64,000 nucleotides of DNA from Solibaculum mannosilyticum (GTDB lineage Bacteria; Bacillota; Clostridia; Oscillospirales; Acutalibacteraceae). Shown here in pieces: positions 50,928 to 59,403 of the stretch. Under the pieces are notes generated by a model, which saw only the letters and a list, made by a program, of their open reading frames with translations, was not told where the DNA came from and searched no databases. Position 1 is the stretch's first letter. Each line of letters opens with the position of its first letter. The position numbers and the translations under genes were made by a program. The stretch spans positions 982,501 to 1,046,500 of the forward strand of contig NZ_AP023321.1 of the NCBI RefSeq assembly GCF_015140235.1, read 5' to 3'.

Positions 50928-52535
50928 ATGATCACAGTTTCTAATGTTAGTCTGAATTTCAATGGGCAAAGCCTGTTCAAAGGGGTCAACCTGAAGTTTA
51001 CCCCCGGCAATTGCTACGGCGTGATCGGCGCCAATGGAGCGGGAAAATCCACTTTTCTACGGATTTTGTCCGGGGAGCTGGAGCCTTCCACCGGAGAAGT
51101 GGCGGTGGATAAGAAGACCAGGATGTCGGTGCTCAAGCAGGATCACTTTGCCTTTGACGCCTATTCTGTGCTGGATACCATCATCATGGGCAACAAGCGG
51201 CTGTATGATATTATGAAGCAGAAGGATGCCCTCTACGCCAAAGAAGATTTTTCCGAAGAGGACGGAGTGCTTGCTTCGGAACTGGAGAGCGAATTCGCCG
51301 AGTTGAATGGATGGGAGGCCGAAACCGAAGCCGGCCAGATTTTGCAAGGTTTAGGATTGCCCGTCAGCTTGTTGGAGACGCAGATGGAGAGCTTGGGCGC
51401 AAAAGAGAAGGTGAAGATTCTATTGGCCCAGGCGTTGTTTGGCCATCCGGACATCATTCTTTTGGACGAGCCCACCAACCATTTGGATATTCACTCCATC
51501 CGCTGGCTGGAGGACTTCCTGATGGACTACGAGGGGACGGTCATTGTGGTATCCCACGACCGTCATTTTCTCAACAACGTCTGCACCCACATTGTGGATG
51601 TGGACTATACTAAAATTAAGATTTACGTTGGCAACTACGACTTTTGGTATGAATCCAGTCAGCTGATGCAGCGCATGCTGCGGGAGCAGAATAAGAAAAA
51701 CGAGGAAAAAGCCAAGGAGCTGCGCAGTTTTATCGAACGGTTCTCGGCCAATAAATCCAAATCACGCCAAGCGACATCCCGGAAAAAGCTTCTGGAGAAG
51801 TTGGAGCTGGAGGAGATGCCGGCGTCGTCCCGCCGATATCCGTATGTAGGGTTCCAGATGGATCGGGAACCGGGCAAGGAAATTCTGACGGTAGAGGAGC
51901 TGACCAAAACAGTGGACGGGGTTCGGCTGCTTGACCATGTATCGTTCCGTGTGAACAAGGGGGATAAAATCGCCATTCTGTCCCAGAATGAATTGGCCTG
52001 TACCACCTTGTTCCAAATCCTGATGGAGGAGATGGAGGCCGACAAGGGGACTTTTAAATGGGGTGTCAGCACAACCCAGTCCTATTTTCCCAAGGACAAT
52101 TCCCGCTATTTTGACGACTGCGATTTAAGTATCATCAAATGGCTGGAGCAGTATTCCAAGAACGACTTGACGGAAACCTATCTGCGGGGATTTTTGGGGA
52201 AGATGCTCTTTTCCGGGGATGCGGTATTTAAGCCCGTCAATGTGCTGTCCGGAGGGGAGAAGGTACGGTGCATGCTCTCCCGCATGATGATGTTTGGTTC
52301 CAACGTGCTGCTTTTGGACCAGCCCACCAACCATCTGGATTTGGAATCCATTACAGCGGTCAATAACGGATTGATTGATTTCAAGGGTATCGTACTCTTT
52401 ACCTCTTTTGACCATCAGTTTATTCAAACGGTGGCCAACCGCATCATTGAGATTCGGGAAGACGGCAGTATTCTGGACCGCATGATGACCTACGATGAGT
52501 TCCTGGAGATGAAGGAACAGCAAGGCTTAAGCTAA
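50928..52535 (+). CDS. ABC-F family ATPase (YkpA/YbiT-like)
   Basis: 535 residues, two ATPase domains and no membrane part. Domain 1: Walker A GANGAGKST (34-42), signature LGAKEK (156-161), Walker B LLDEP with E181, SHD with H210. Inter-domain linker about 240-315 with RQATSRKKLLEKLELEE. Domain 2: no proper Walker A (SQNELACTT 352-360), signature LSGGEK (440-445), Walker B LLDQP with Q465 instead of glutamate, and SFD (F494) instead of SHD. The closest family I know is B. subtilis YkpA, which also has a degenerate second P-loop. ABC-F proteins act on the ribosome; a resistance role is not shown. Confidence 0.9.
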   Translation: MITVSNVSLNFNGQSLFKGVNLKFTPGNCYGVIGANGAGKSTFLRILSGELEPSTGEVAVDKKTRMSVLKQDHFAFDAYSVLDTIIMGNKRLYDIMKQKDALYAKEDFSEEDGVLASELESEFAELNGWEAETEAGQILQGLGLPVSLLETQMESLGAKEKVKILLAQALFGHPDIILLDEPTNHLDIHSIRWLEDFLMDYEGTVIVVSHDRHFLNNVCTHIVDVDYTKIKIYVGNYDFWYESSQLMQRMLREQNKKNEEKAKELRSFIERFSANKSKSRQATSRKKLLEKLELEEMPASSRRYPYVGFQMDREPGKEILTVEELTKTVDGVRLLDHVSFRVNKGDKIAILSQNELACTTLFQILMEEMEADKGTFKWGVSTTQSYFPKDNSRYFDDCDLSIIKWLEQYSKNDLTETYLRGFLGKMLFSGDAVFKPVNVLSGGEKVRCMLSRMMMFGSNVLLLDQPTNHLDLESITAVNNGLIDFKGIVLFTSFDHQFIQTVANRIIEIREDGSILDRMMTYDEFLEMKEQQGLS

Positions 52536-52613
52536 ATGGGGGACAAAAGGGGGTTTGCCTTGGAATGCCAATGGTGGATACCCCTTTGAATAAGCTTGAG
52601 GGGGAAATGATGG

Positions 52614-53984
52614 ATGAGCAAAAAGGTGGACTATTCACAGGGAATTTACGATGCGAAAGTCCTAGGGAAACCAAAAATACTGGTGCTGGGTTTGCAGCAT
52701 ATGTTTGCCATGTTTGGAGCGACGGTGCTGGTGCCGTTGCTGACGGGGTTGAGCGTATCCACAACACTGTTATGCGCCGGACTGGGTACACTGTTGTTTC
52801 ATTTATTGACCAAAGGGAAGGTTCCCGCTTTTTTGGGATCGTCGTTTGCATTTTTAGGAGGGTTTGCCATTGTGGCGCCCAAGCTCATGGATGCAAATGG
52901 GGAACAGACCATTGCCAACACCGAGATGCTTCCGTATGCTTGTGCGGGTGTGGTGTTTTCCGGGCTTTTGTATTTACTGGTTAGTTTTCTGATCTCTACC
53001 TTTGGTGTAAAAAAGATTATGAGATTTTTCCCGCCGGTTGTGACAGGGCCTATTATCATCGCCATTGGACTTATCTTGGCACCCAGTGCCATCAGCAATT
53101 GTCAGTCCAACTGGCTGATTGCCATAGTGGCCTTGGGAGTTGTGGTGGCGTGCAACATCTGGGGAAGAGGTATGGTAAAGATCCTTCCTATTTTGCTGGG
53201 TGTGGCGGCTTCTTATATTGTGGCGGTGGTCACAAACAATGTGGATTTTACCGCCATTGCCGAGGCCCCCTGGATCGGATTCCCTGTACATAAGGATTCG
53301 ATGGGCCTTTTTGCCATTGATGGAAGCCCTCTGTTTATTAGCGCACTGTTTACCATCGTGCCAATCGCCATCGCCACCATGATGGAACATATCGGTGATA
53401 TTGCCGCCATCAGTGCTACCACTGGGAAAAACTATATCCATAATCCGGGGTTGCATCGGACACTTCTAGGTGACGGATTGGCCACCACAATGGCGGGACT
53501 CCTGGGAGGACCGGCCAATACCACCTATGGTGAGAATACCGGCGTCCTGGCCCTGACTAAAATTTATGATCCGCTTGTTATCCGGATCGCAGCTGTATTT
53601 GCCATTCTGCTCAGTTTTTGTCCCAAATTTGAAGCGGCTATCAATACCATTCCCGCCGCTATTATCGGCGGCATCAGTTTTGTGCTATACGGTATGATTT
53701 CAGCCATTGGTGTGCGCAACGTGGTGGAGAATAAGGTGGACTTCACAAACAGCCGTAACCTTATCATCGCAGCTGTTATTCTGGTCAGCGCCTTGGGATT
53801 TAACTCGGTAGGGGGTATTACTATTGCAGCAGGAGGCGTATCCATTAACCTTTCCGGCCTCGCCATTGCTGCCATTTTAGGAATCCTTCTGAACGCTATT
53901 TTGCCCGGCAACGACTATGAGTTTCATGGGGATGAAGAGGAAGATAAAAATACTTCAGAATCGGTTTCCAATCAGGCCAGCTGA
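52614..53984 (+). CDS. Uracil/xanthine permease family protein
   Basis: 456 residues, NCS2 family, with about 14 hydrophobic segments. Motifs include LGLQHMFAMFGATVLVPLLTGL near the N-terminus, GSSFAFLGGFA, and VPIAIATMMEHIGDIAAI with the conserved glutamate. The TTYGENTGVLALTKIYDP stretch typical of uracil transporters is present, favouring UraA. It brings uracil for the upp product. GAGGGGG lies 8 nt before the ATG at 52614. Confidence 0.88.
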   Translation: MSKKVDYSQGIYDAKVLGKPKILVLGLQHMFAMFGATVLVPLLTGLSVSTTLLCAGLGTLLFHLLTKGKVPAFLGSSFAFLGGFAIVAPKLMDANGEQTIANTEMLPYACAGVVFSGLLYLLVSFLISTFGVKKIMRFFPPVVTGPIIIAIGLILAPSAISNCQSNWLIAIVALGVVVACNIWGRGMVKILPILLGVAASYIVAVVTNNVDFTAIAEAPWIGFPVHKDSMGLFAIDGSPLFISALFTIVPIAIATMMEHIGDIAAISATTGKNYIHNPGLHRTLLGDGLATTMAGLLGGPANTTYGENTGVLALTKIYDPLVIRIAAVFAILLSFCPKFEAAINTIPAAIIGGISFVLYGMISAIGVRNVVENKVDFTNSRNLIIAAVILVSALGFNSVGGITIAAGGVSINLSGLAIAAILGILLNAILPGNDYEFHGDEEEDKNTSESVSNQAS

Positions 53985-54007
53985 AAAGATATAAGTACCG
54001 CAATAGA

Positions 54008-54052
54008 AAAAGGGATCAAGCACGACGATGCATGCTTGATCCCTTTTGTTTT
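54008..54052 (+). terminator. Intrinsic terminator of the uracil permease gene
   Basis: AAAAGGGATCAAGCA (54008-54022) pairs perfectly with TGCTTGATCCCTTTT (54033-54047), followed by G then six T. Confidence 0.9.
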
Positions 54053-54077
54053 TTACCTGGTGTTTGGGAAGATAAGA

Positions 54078-54590
54078 TTACAGAACCAGAGAAGGGGCGG
54101 AATAAACACGAGCTTTCAGTTCACTATCCAGCATATAGAGACCTTTGGCATCCGAACCAAACAGTTCCATCTTGGTGATGAGGTTATTGGCATTGGTCTC
54201 TTCCTCGCCCTGTTCCTTCACGAACCAGTCGAGGAACTGGACGGTACGATAGTCGTTGGCTTCCTGAGCGGCGGCATAGATGGCATTAATCAAGCTGGTG
54301 ACGTATTCTTCGTGTTTCAGGCCTGCTTGAAGAGGATCCATCAACGAATTGAGTTCCTGATCGGGTTTGCCGATGGCTTCCAGAGTTACCTTGACGTTGT
54401 TATTGTGCAGATACTGATAGAAGAGCATAGCGTGATCGCGCTCCTCCTGGGCCTGGATTTTGTACCAATTGGCGAAGCCCTCCAACCCTTTATCCTCGTA
54501 GAAGTTGGAGAAATCCAGGTAAAGGTAGGCTGAATAAAATTCCTTGTTGACTTGGTCATTGAGCAGAGCGACAACTTTTGAATCTAACAT
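54078..54590 (-). CDS. Ferritin (non-heme, FtnA type)
   Basis: 170 residues, standard length. Ferroxidase ligands E17, E50 and H53 (NKEFYSAYLYLDF, AQEERDHAMLFYQYL) and later carboxylates (FVKEQGEEETNANNLI) are present. It oxidises and stores iron in a 24-mer shell. AAGGAGG lies 9 nt before the ATG. It has no promoter that I can call with confidence. Confidence 0.93.
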   Translation of the reverse strand: MLDSKVVALLNDQVNKEFYSAYLYLDFSNFYEDKGLEGFANWYKIQAQEERDHAMLFYQYLHNNNVKVTLEAIGKPDQELNSLMDPLQAGLKHEEYVTSLINAIYAAAQEANDYRTVQFLDWFVKEQGEEETNANNLITKMELFGSDAKGLYMLDSELKARVYSAPSLVL

Positions 54591-54617
54591 GATAAACTAC
54601 CTCCTTGATGCTTGTTT

Positions 54618-54673
54618 AAAAATGAAGAACTGTCCTCATCGGGCCCAAAGTAGACACAATCAAAACAGTTCTT
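54618..54673 (-). terminator. Terminator of the VanY-type gene (minus strand)
   Basis: AAGAACTGT (54625-54633) and ACAGTTCTT (54665-54673) are perfect inverted repeats; on the minus strand the hairpin is followed by CATTTTT. Confidence 0.65.
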
Positions 54674-54704
54674 ATCGACTATTGGGAATGCTGGGATAGA
54701 GAAG

Positions 54705-55673
54705 TTATCCAAGATCCTGGACGTATTCTTCTAGGCAGATCTTTTTCTCCATAATAACGGCGGCGTGTTCCTTGCCCACATAGCGGTAATGCCAGGGTTC
54801 GTAGGATACTTTAGTGATATCGACCTTGTCCTCCGGATAGCGCAGGATAAAGCCGTATTCAGCACAGTGTTCAATCAACCAGTCGTATTCCTTGGTATCT
54901 TTAAAAGCATTTTTTACACCGTTAAAGTCCACAGCCAAGCCAAGCATATGGTCGCTGGTGCCGGGACGGGCTGTTTCTTTTGCCACTGTATTTTCCGCTT
55001 CAGCGCGGCTTTCACCGTTGGCCATGGCGGCCTTGACGCGCTTTTCAAACAGGTTTTTCTGATATGCAGGGGTACGGTAGCTGGAGGAGACATAGAGGTT
55101 CATGCCGTCCTTTTTAGCAGCAGCCATCATAGCGTCGAAATCATCGGCAGCCCGGGAATCCAGATAAAATTTTCCGCTTCCACCTGATTCAATGGTACTT
55201 AGTTCGGGGATTTCGTCATCTTCAATGGGGGAATCAATATTTGGAATACGCAGACGCCAGTCGGAACTCTTATAGCCCAGGCCGGTACCAGCGCCAGTGG
55301 GGACTACGCCGTCCACAGCAGAAGTAGGACTGGAAGTAATCGTACCGCTGGAAGGCTTAGAAGAAGAGGGAGAAGGGGCAGTGGAAGACGGAGCTTCCGA
55401 TGCGCTGCTGGATGGGGCTTGTGAAGATTCCGTTGCTGATGAGGATGAAGCGGCGGAACTGGAAGCCATAGAGGAACTGGAAGAAGAATCGGCTGCGGCG
55501 CTTGACAATGTCTGGGATGAGGATGTTTCCTCCGGCTCAGAGCGGCTACATTGCGTCATAAAGACGATGGCCACTGTAATCACAAGAAGAGCCAATGTAA
55601 GCACAATAGCGAAGTAGGGGAGCCGACTTTTCTTGCGCCGTCTACTATAGGAACGATTCACTTGTTGTGGCAA
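54705..55673 (-). CDS. VanY-type D-Ala-D-Ala carboxypeptidase with Ser-rich linker
   Basis: 322 residues. A basic N-terminus precedes one transmembrane helix (about 19-41). A serine/alanine/proline-rich linker covers about 47-118. The LAS-fold peptidase domain has SSYRT, the zinc motif SDHMLGLAVDF and the second histidine in EPWHYRYVG. It is a membrane-anchored enzyme outside the cell that trims peptidoglycan stem peptides; the VanY name does not imply vancomycin resistance. The start is TTG with AAAGGATGA 8 nt upstream. No Van cluster partners are near. Confidence 0.9.
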   Translation of the reverse strand: MPQQVNRSYSRRRKKSRLPYFAIVLTLALLVITVAIVFMTQCSRSEPEETSSSQTLSSAAADSSSSSSMASSSAASSSSATESSQAPSSSASEAPSSTAPSPSSSKPSSGTITSSPTSAVDGVVPTGAGTGLGYKSSDWRLRIPNIDSPIEDDEIPELSTIESGGSGKFYLDSRAADDFDAMMAAAKKDGMNLYVSSSYRTPAYQKNLFEKRVKAAMANGESRAEAENTVAKETARPGTSDHMLGLAVDFNGVKNAFKDTKEYDWLIEHCAEYGFILRYPEDKVDITKVSYEPWHYRYVGKEHAAVIMEKKICLEEYVQDLG

Positions 55674-55899
55674 ATAAAGTCATCCTTTCTGAATAGATCC
55701 CCAAATAGTACGTTAAACTGAATAAGAGGGATCGGATTTCTCTCCCTATTTTAACCCAAACCAAAGGAAGAAACAAGGGGATATTTCCACAGGCCGATAA
55801 GATCAAGGAGTATTTTCTTCATAGTATCCCCGTAGAAAGGACAGAAATGTAAAATATACGTAAAGAGGAGGATATCCGCTACCAATTCTTAGAAATCCG

Positions 55900-55908
55900 T
55901 GATACAAT
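55900..55908 (+). promoter_or_regulatory. Extended -10 promoter for pyk
   Basis: TG-A-TACAAT with TG at 55900-55901 and TACAAT at 55903-55908; no matching -35. The other part of the gap 55674-55890 shows only the upstream region of the VanY-type gene and no reading frame of note. Confidence 0.5.
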
Positions 55909-55980
55909 AGAGAGAATGGGAAAATTTTTAAGTTTATTAATATTTTAACCCCAAATCCAGCTGTTTAACGAGGTGTTATT

Positions 55981-57726
55981 ATGCGAAAAACAAAGATTAT
56001 CTGTACCCTTGGACCAGCCAATGATAATGACGATATTATCCGGGATATGATAAAAGAAGGCATGGATGTTGCACGTTTCAACTTTTCTCACGGCACTCAT
56101 GCGGAACACGATGTCCGTTATCAACGGCTAAAAAAGATCCGGGAAGAATTAAATCTACCAATTGCAATGTTGTGCGATACCAAAGGCCCGGAAGTACGTA
56201 CAGGTAACTTTGATCCCCCTAAAGTAGAGCTTAAAACGGGGCAGGATTATATTTTCACCACAGAAGAATGCATAGGCGATACCAACCGCTGTTCGATTAC
56301 CTATAAGGGACTCCCCAAAGATGTGGAGGTCGGGACACGTATTCTGGTGGACGACGGCCTGATTGCCATGAGGGTGGTGGAAATCAGCAAAAAGGAAGTA
56401 CGTTGCAAAGTTATCAACGGCGGGATGATCGCCTCCCATAAGAGCATCAATGTCCCGGGCGTCAAGCTCAATATTCCCTATATGAGCGAAGTGGACTGCC
56501 AGGATCTGGCTTTTGCAGTAGAACATGATTTTGATTTTATAGCGGCATCCTTTGTACGTTCCGCTGAAGATGTCATGGACGTTCGCCATGAATTGGAGAA
56601 GCTGGGCGGACGGGATCTGCGCATTATTTCCAAAATTGAAAGCGCCGGCGGCGTAGAGAACATCGACGAGATCATCCGAGTATCTGACGGCATCATGGTG
56701 GCCCGAGGCGATCTGGGCGTAGAAATCCCGTTGGAGGATATCCCTGTCATCCAGAAGAAATTGATTCGGAAGGCGTATTTGGCAGGCAAGCAGGTCATTA
56801 CCGCAACACAGATGCTGGAATCCATGATCAAAAATCCACGTCCCACGCGTGCAGAGACCACCGACGTAGCAAATGCCATTTACGACGGTACCAGTGCTAT
56901 CATGCTTTCTGGAGAGACGGCTGCCGGTATGTATCCAGTGGAAGCAGTGCATACCATGGCTACCATTGCCCGCCGTACAGAGCGTGAGATCGACTATAAG
57001 AGACGATTTGACAGTATTAAGATCAACGATCCCAACGTGACGACTGCCATCTCTCATGCCACCTGTACTACTGCGCATGACTTGGGAGCAAAGGCCATTA
57101 TCACTGTTTCCAAATCCGGCCGGACAACGCGTATGGTATCCCGGTATCGTCCGCAATGCCTGATTATCGGAAGCACGACCGATAAAAAAGTATGGCGTCA
57201 AATGAGCCTTTCATGGGGAGTTCGTCCTTTACTGGCTGAGGAGCAGAAAAGTACAGACGATCTTTTCCAGCATGTAGTGGAATGCGCTACGAAGGAGAAG
57301 CTGCTGGAGAATGGCGATTTGGTGGTTATCACAGCGGGATTACCGTTGGGAGTATCCGGTACGACCAATCTGTTGAAGGTACATCTGGTAGGGGATATTT
57401 TAGTGACCGGAACTGCCACGTCTACTCATTGTGCATGCGGCAATTTATGCGTATGCAAAGATCTTAACGATATAAAGAAGAACTTCCAAGAAGGGGACAT
57501 TTTAGTGGTGCCTCAGACTACCAATGAAATGCTTCCATTTCTCCGGGCAGCCAGCGGTGTTGTAGCAGAGCAGGAAGGTCTTAATTCTCATGCCGCTATT
57601 GTAGGACTAGCCTTAGATAAGGCCGTTATTGTGGGGGCAACCAATGCGACCCGCCTGCTGAAGACAGGGACTACTGTTACAGTAGACGGTTCCCGTGGCA
57701 TTGTATACAGCGGCCACATGAGATAA
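55981..57726 (+). CDS. pyk: Pyruvate kinase with C-terminal PEP-utilising domain
   Basis: 581 residues. The core has KIICTLGPANDN, MDVARFNFSHGTHAEH, ISKIESAGGVENIDEI, MVARGDLGVEIP and TATQMLESMIKNPRPTRAETTDVANAI. The extra C-terminal domain (about 470-581) ends with GVVAEQEGLNSHAAIVGLALDKAVIVGA...VTVDGSRGIVYSG and is the phosphohistidine swivel domain found on Firmicute Pyk. It makes ATP and pyruvate from PEP. RBS GAGGTG lies 7 nt upstream. Confidence 0.96.
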   Translation: MRKTKIICTLGPANDNDDIIRDMIKEGMDVARFNFSHGTHAEHDVRYQRLKKIREELNLPIAMLCDTKGPEVRTGNFDPPKVELKTGQDYIFTTEECIGDTNRCSITYKGLPKDVEVGTRILVDDGLIAMRVVEISKKEVRCKVINGGMIASHKSINVPGVKLNIPYMSEVDCQDLAFAVEHDFDFIAASFVRSAEDVMDVRHELEKLGGRDLRIISKIESAGGVENIDEIIRVSDGIMVARGDLGVEIPLEDIPVIQKKLIRKAYLAGKQVITATQMLESMIKNPRPTRAETTDVANAIYDGTSAIMLSGETAAGMYPVEAVHTMATIARRTEREIDYKRRFDSIKINDPNVTTAISHATCTTAHDLGAKAIITVSKSGRTTRMVSRYRPQCLIIGSTTDKKVWRQMSLSWGVRPLLAEEQKSTDDLFQHVVECATKEKLLENGDLVVITAGLPLGVSGTTNLLKVHLVGDILVTGTATSTHCACGNLCVCKDLNDIKKNFQEGDILVVPQTTNEMLPFLRAASGVVAEQEGLNSHAAIVGLALDKAVIVGATNATRLLKTGTTVTVDGSRGIVYSGHMR

Positions 57727-57750
57727 AGCACAAATCTATCGAACAAAATA

Positions 57751-57785
57751 AAAGGACGCCATTTTTTCTATGGCGTCCTTTTCTT
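57751..57785. terminator. Terminator between pyk and the flavoprotein gene
   Basis: AAAGGACGCCA (57751-57761) pairs perfectly with TGGCGTCCTTT (57771-57781), with A- and T-runs on each side, so it can serve both convergent genes. Confidence 0.85.
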
Positions 57786-57795
57786 GTTATAAGAC

Positions 57796-59403
57796 TTAAA
57801 AGGTTAGCTGATTGGAAATTAAATATTCGGCACATCGGATGCCATCCACGGCGGCCGACATAATTCCTCCAGCGTACCCGGCGCCCTCTCCACAGGGATA
57901 GATTCCCCGGATTGGCGACTGTCCCGTCTGGTCGCGGATCATGCGGACAGGGGAAGAACTGCGGGTTTCCACACCGGTCAGAACAGCATCCTGAGCGGCA
58001 AACCCTTTGAGCCGTCCATCCAGTAGGGGAAGAGCTTGCCGGATGGACTGGGATGTAAATTCCGGAAGACAGGCGTCCAAGCGGCACAGCCGTACACCTG
58101 GCCGATAGGTAGGTTCTACACTGCCCAAGACGGTACTAGCTTTTTGGCCTAAGAAATCTCCTACCAATTGGGCAGGGGCGTGATAATTGCCGCCCCCTAA
58201 GGTGTAGGCAGCGCGTTCCATCTGCCGCTGGAATTGTACACCTGCCAAGGGATGGGAAGAGGGAAAATCGGTGGGACGGACATCTACAAGTAAAGCGCTG
58301 TTTGCATTGACACCGTCCCGACGATAGCGGCTCATACCATTGACGCAAACGCCGCCTTTTTCCGAGGCAGCTGCGACGACCTCTCCTCCAGGACACATAC
58401 AAAAGGTGTACACACCTCGTCCATTGGGAAGGCGGACAGACAACTTATAATCGGCAGCCCCTAAAGCAGGATGAGAAGCAAATTTTCCATATTGGCTCTG
58501 GTTGATACACTTCTGAAGATGTTCGATACGGACGCCAGCGGAAAAGGCCTTTTGCTCCATAGGCAAACCGGCTTGATGGAGCATCTCAAAGGTATCTCGT
58601 GCGCTGTGCCCGATGGCTAAGATTAGCGAGTCGGTTACTATGGTTTTATGCTGTCCCTCCTGTGTTAGCTGGACAGCGCAAAGTTTTCCATTTTCCAAAG
58701 AGAGTCCGGTCAACTTTGTGTCAAATAAAACTTCCCCTCCAAGCCGGACAATGCTTTCCCGCAGCTTTTTGACGATGGATACCAAAAGATCGGTGCCGAT
58801 GTGCGGCTTTGCCAGATACAGAATTTCTTCTGGAGCTCCGGCGGAAACGAATTCCTCCAGCACTTTGCGGCAGCGTGGATCCTTGATGCCGGTGGTCAAC
58901 TTGCCGTCCGAGAAGGTACCGGCGCCGCCTTCGCCGAACTGGACGTTGGAACCCGGGTGAAATAGACTGGTTGTGCGAAAACGCTCCACATCCTTTTGAC
59001 GGGTTTCCACGTCCATGCCCCGTTCTACTACCAAAGGAGAGAGCCCGCACTGCGCTAAAATCAGGGCGGCGAACAGTCCGGCAGGTCCCGTTCCCACCAC
59101 CACAGGACGATGGGGAAGAGAACCGGACACACGAGGAAGCTCATACCGATACGGGGTTGGGATGGTGATGGTACAAGGGCCTTTATGTCCTACAAAACGA
59201 GCTTCTTGGCTAGTGTTGTCGATTTCGATATCCACGCTGTATGTAAAGTGGACATTGTTCTTTTTTCGCGCGTCCACCGACTTTTTTGCAATGGTAAGGC
59301 TCCGGATGGATTGGACAGGGATCCCTAAAAGTTCAGCTGCTTTGTCCCATAGAAATTTTTCATTTTTTCCCAAAGGCAGGGATAAACCAGAGATACGAAT
59401 CAT
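57796..59403 (-). CDS. FAD-dependent oxidoreductase (uncharacterised flavoprotein)
   Basis: About 535 residues. A roughly 95-residue N-terminal part (MIRISGLSLPLG...DARKKNNVHFTYSV) precedes the FAD loop RPVVVGTGPAGLFAALILAQ. Further motifs are VQFGEGGAGTFSDGKLTTGIKDPR and, near the end, IYPCGEGAGYAGGIMSAAVDGI. This is the family of large FAD proteins (COG2509) of unknown substrate. GGGGAGGA lies upstream of the ATG at 59403. The start overlaps the preceding flavoprotein gene by ATGA, so the two form an operon. Confidence 0.88.
   Translation of the reverse strand: MIRISGLSLPLGKNEKFLWDKAAELLGIPVQSIRSLTIAKKSVDARKKNNVHFTYSVDIEIDNTSQEARFVGHKGPCTITIPTPYRYELPRVSGSLPHRPVVVGTGPAGLFAALILAQCGLSPLVVERGMDVETRQKDVERFRTTSLFHPGSNVQFGEGGAGTFSDGKLTTGIKDPRCRKVLEEFVSAGAPEEILYLAKPHIGTDLLVSIVKKLRESIVRLGGEVLFDTKLTGLSLENGKLCAVQLTQEGQHKTIVTDSLILAIGHSARDTFEMLHQAGLPMEQKAFSAGVRIEHLQKCINQSQYGKFASHPALGAADYKLSVRLPNGRGVYTFCMCPGGEVVAAASEKGGVCVNGMSRYRRDGVNANSALLVDVRPTDFPSSHPLAGVQFQRQMERAAYTLGGGNYHAPAQLVGDFLGQKASTVLGSVEPTYRPGVRLCRLDACLPEFTSQSIRQALPLLDGRLKGFAAQDAVLTGVETRSSSPVRMIRDQTGQSPIRGIYPCGEGAGYAGGIMSAAVDGIRCAEYLISNQLTF

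Noticed and set aside
50928-52535. Missing second Walker A lysine of the ABC-F protein taken as evidence of a pseudogene
   Set aside because: The NELAxTT version of this loop occurs in YkpA-type proteins as I recall them, and the frame is intact. Only the further E-to-Q and H-to-F changes are kept as a finding.
55350-55530. Low-complexity tandem-like stretch in the VanY-type gene
   Set aside because: It is the coding of a serine-rich linker using several serine codons, not a nucleotide repeat or CRISPR.
54705-55673. Vancomycin resistance locus
   Set aside because: The VanY-type fold is common in wall-trimming enzymes, and no vanHAX or VanRS genes are near.
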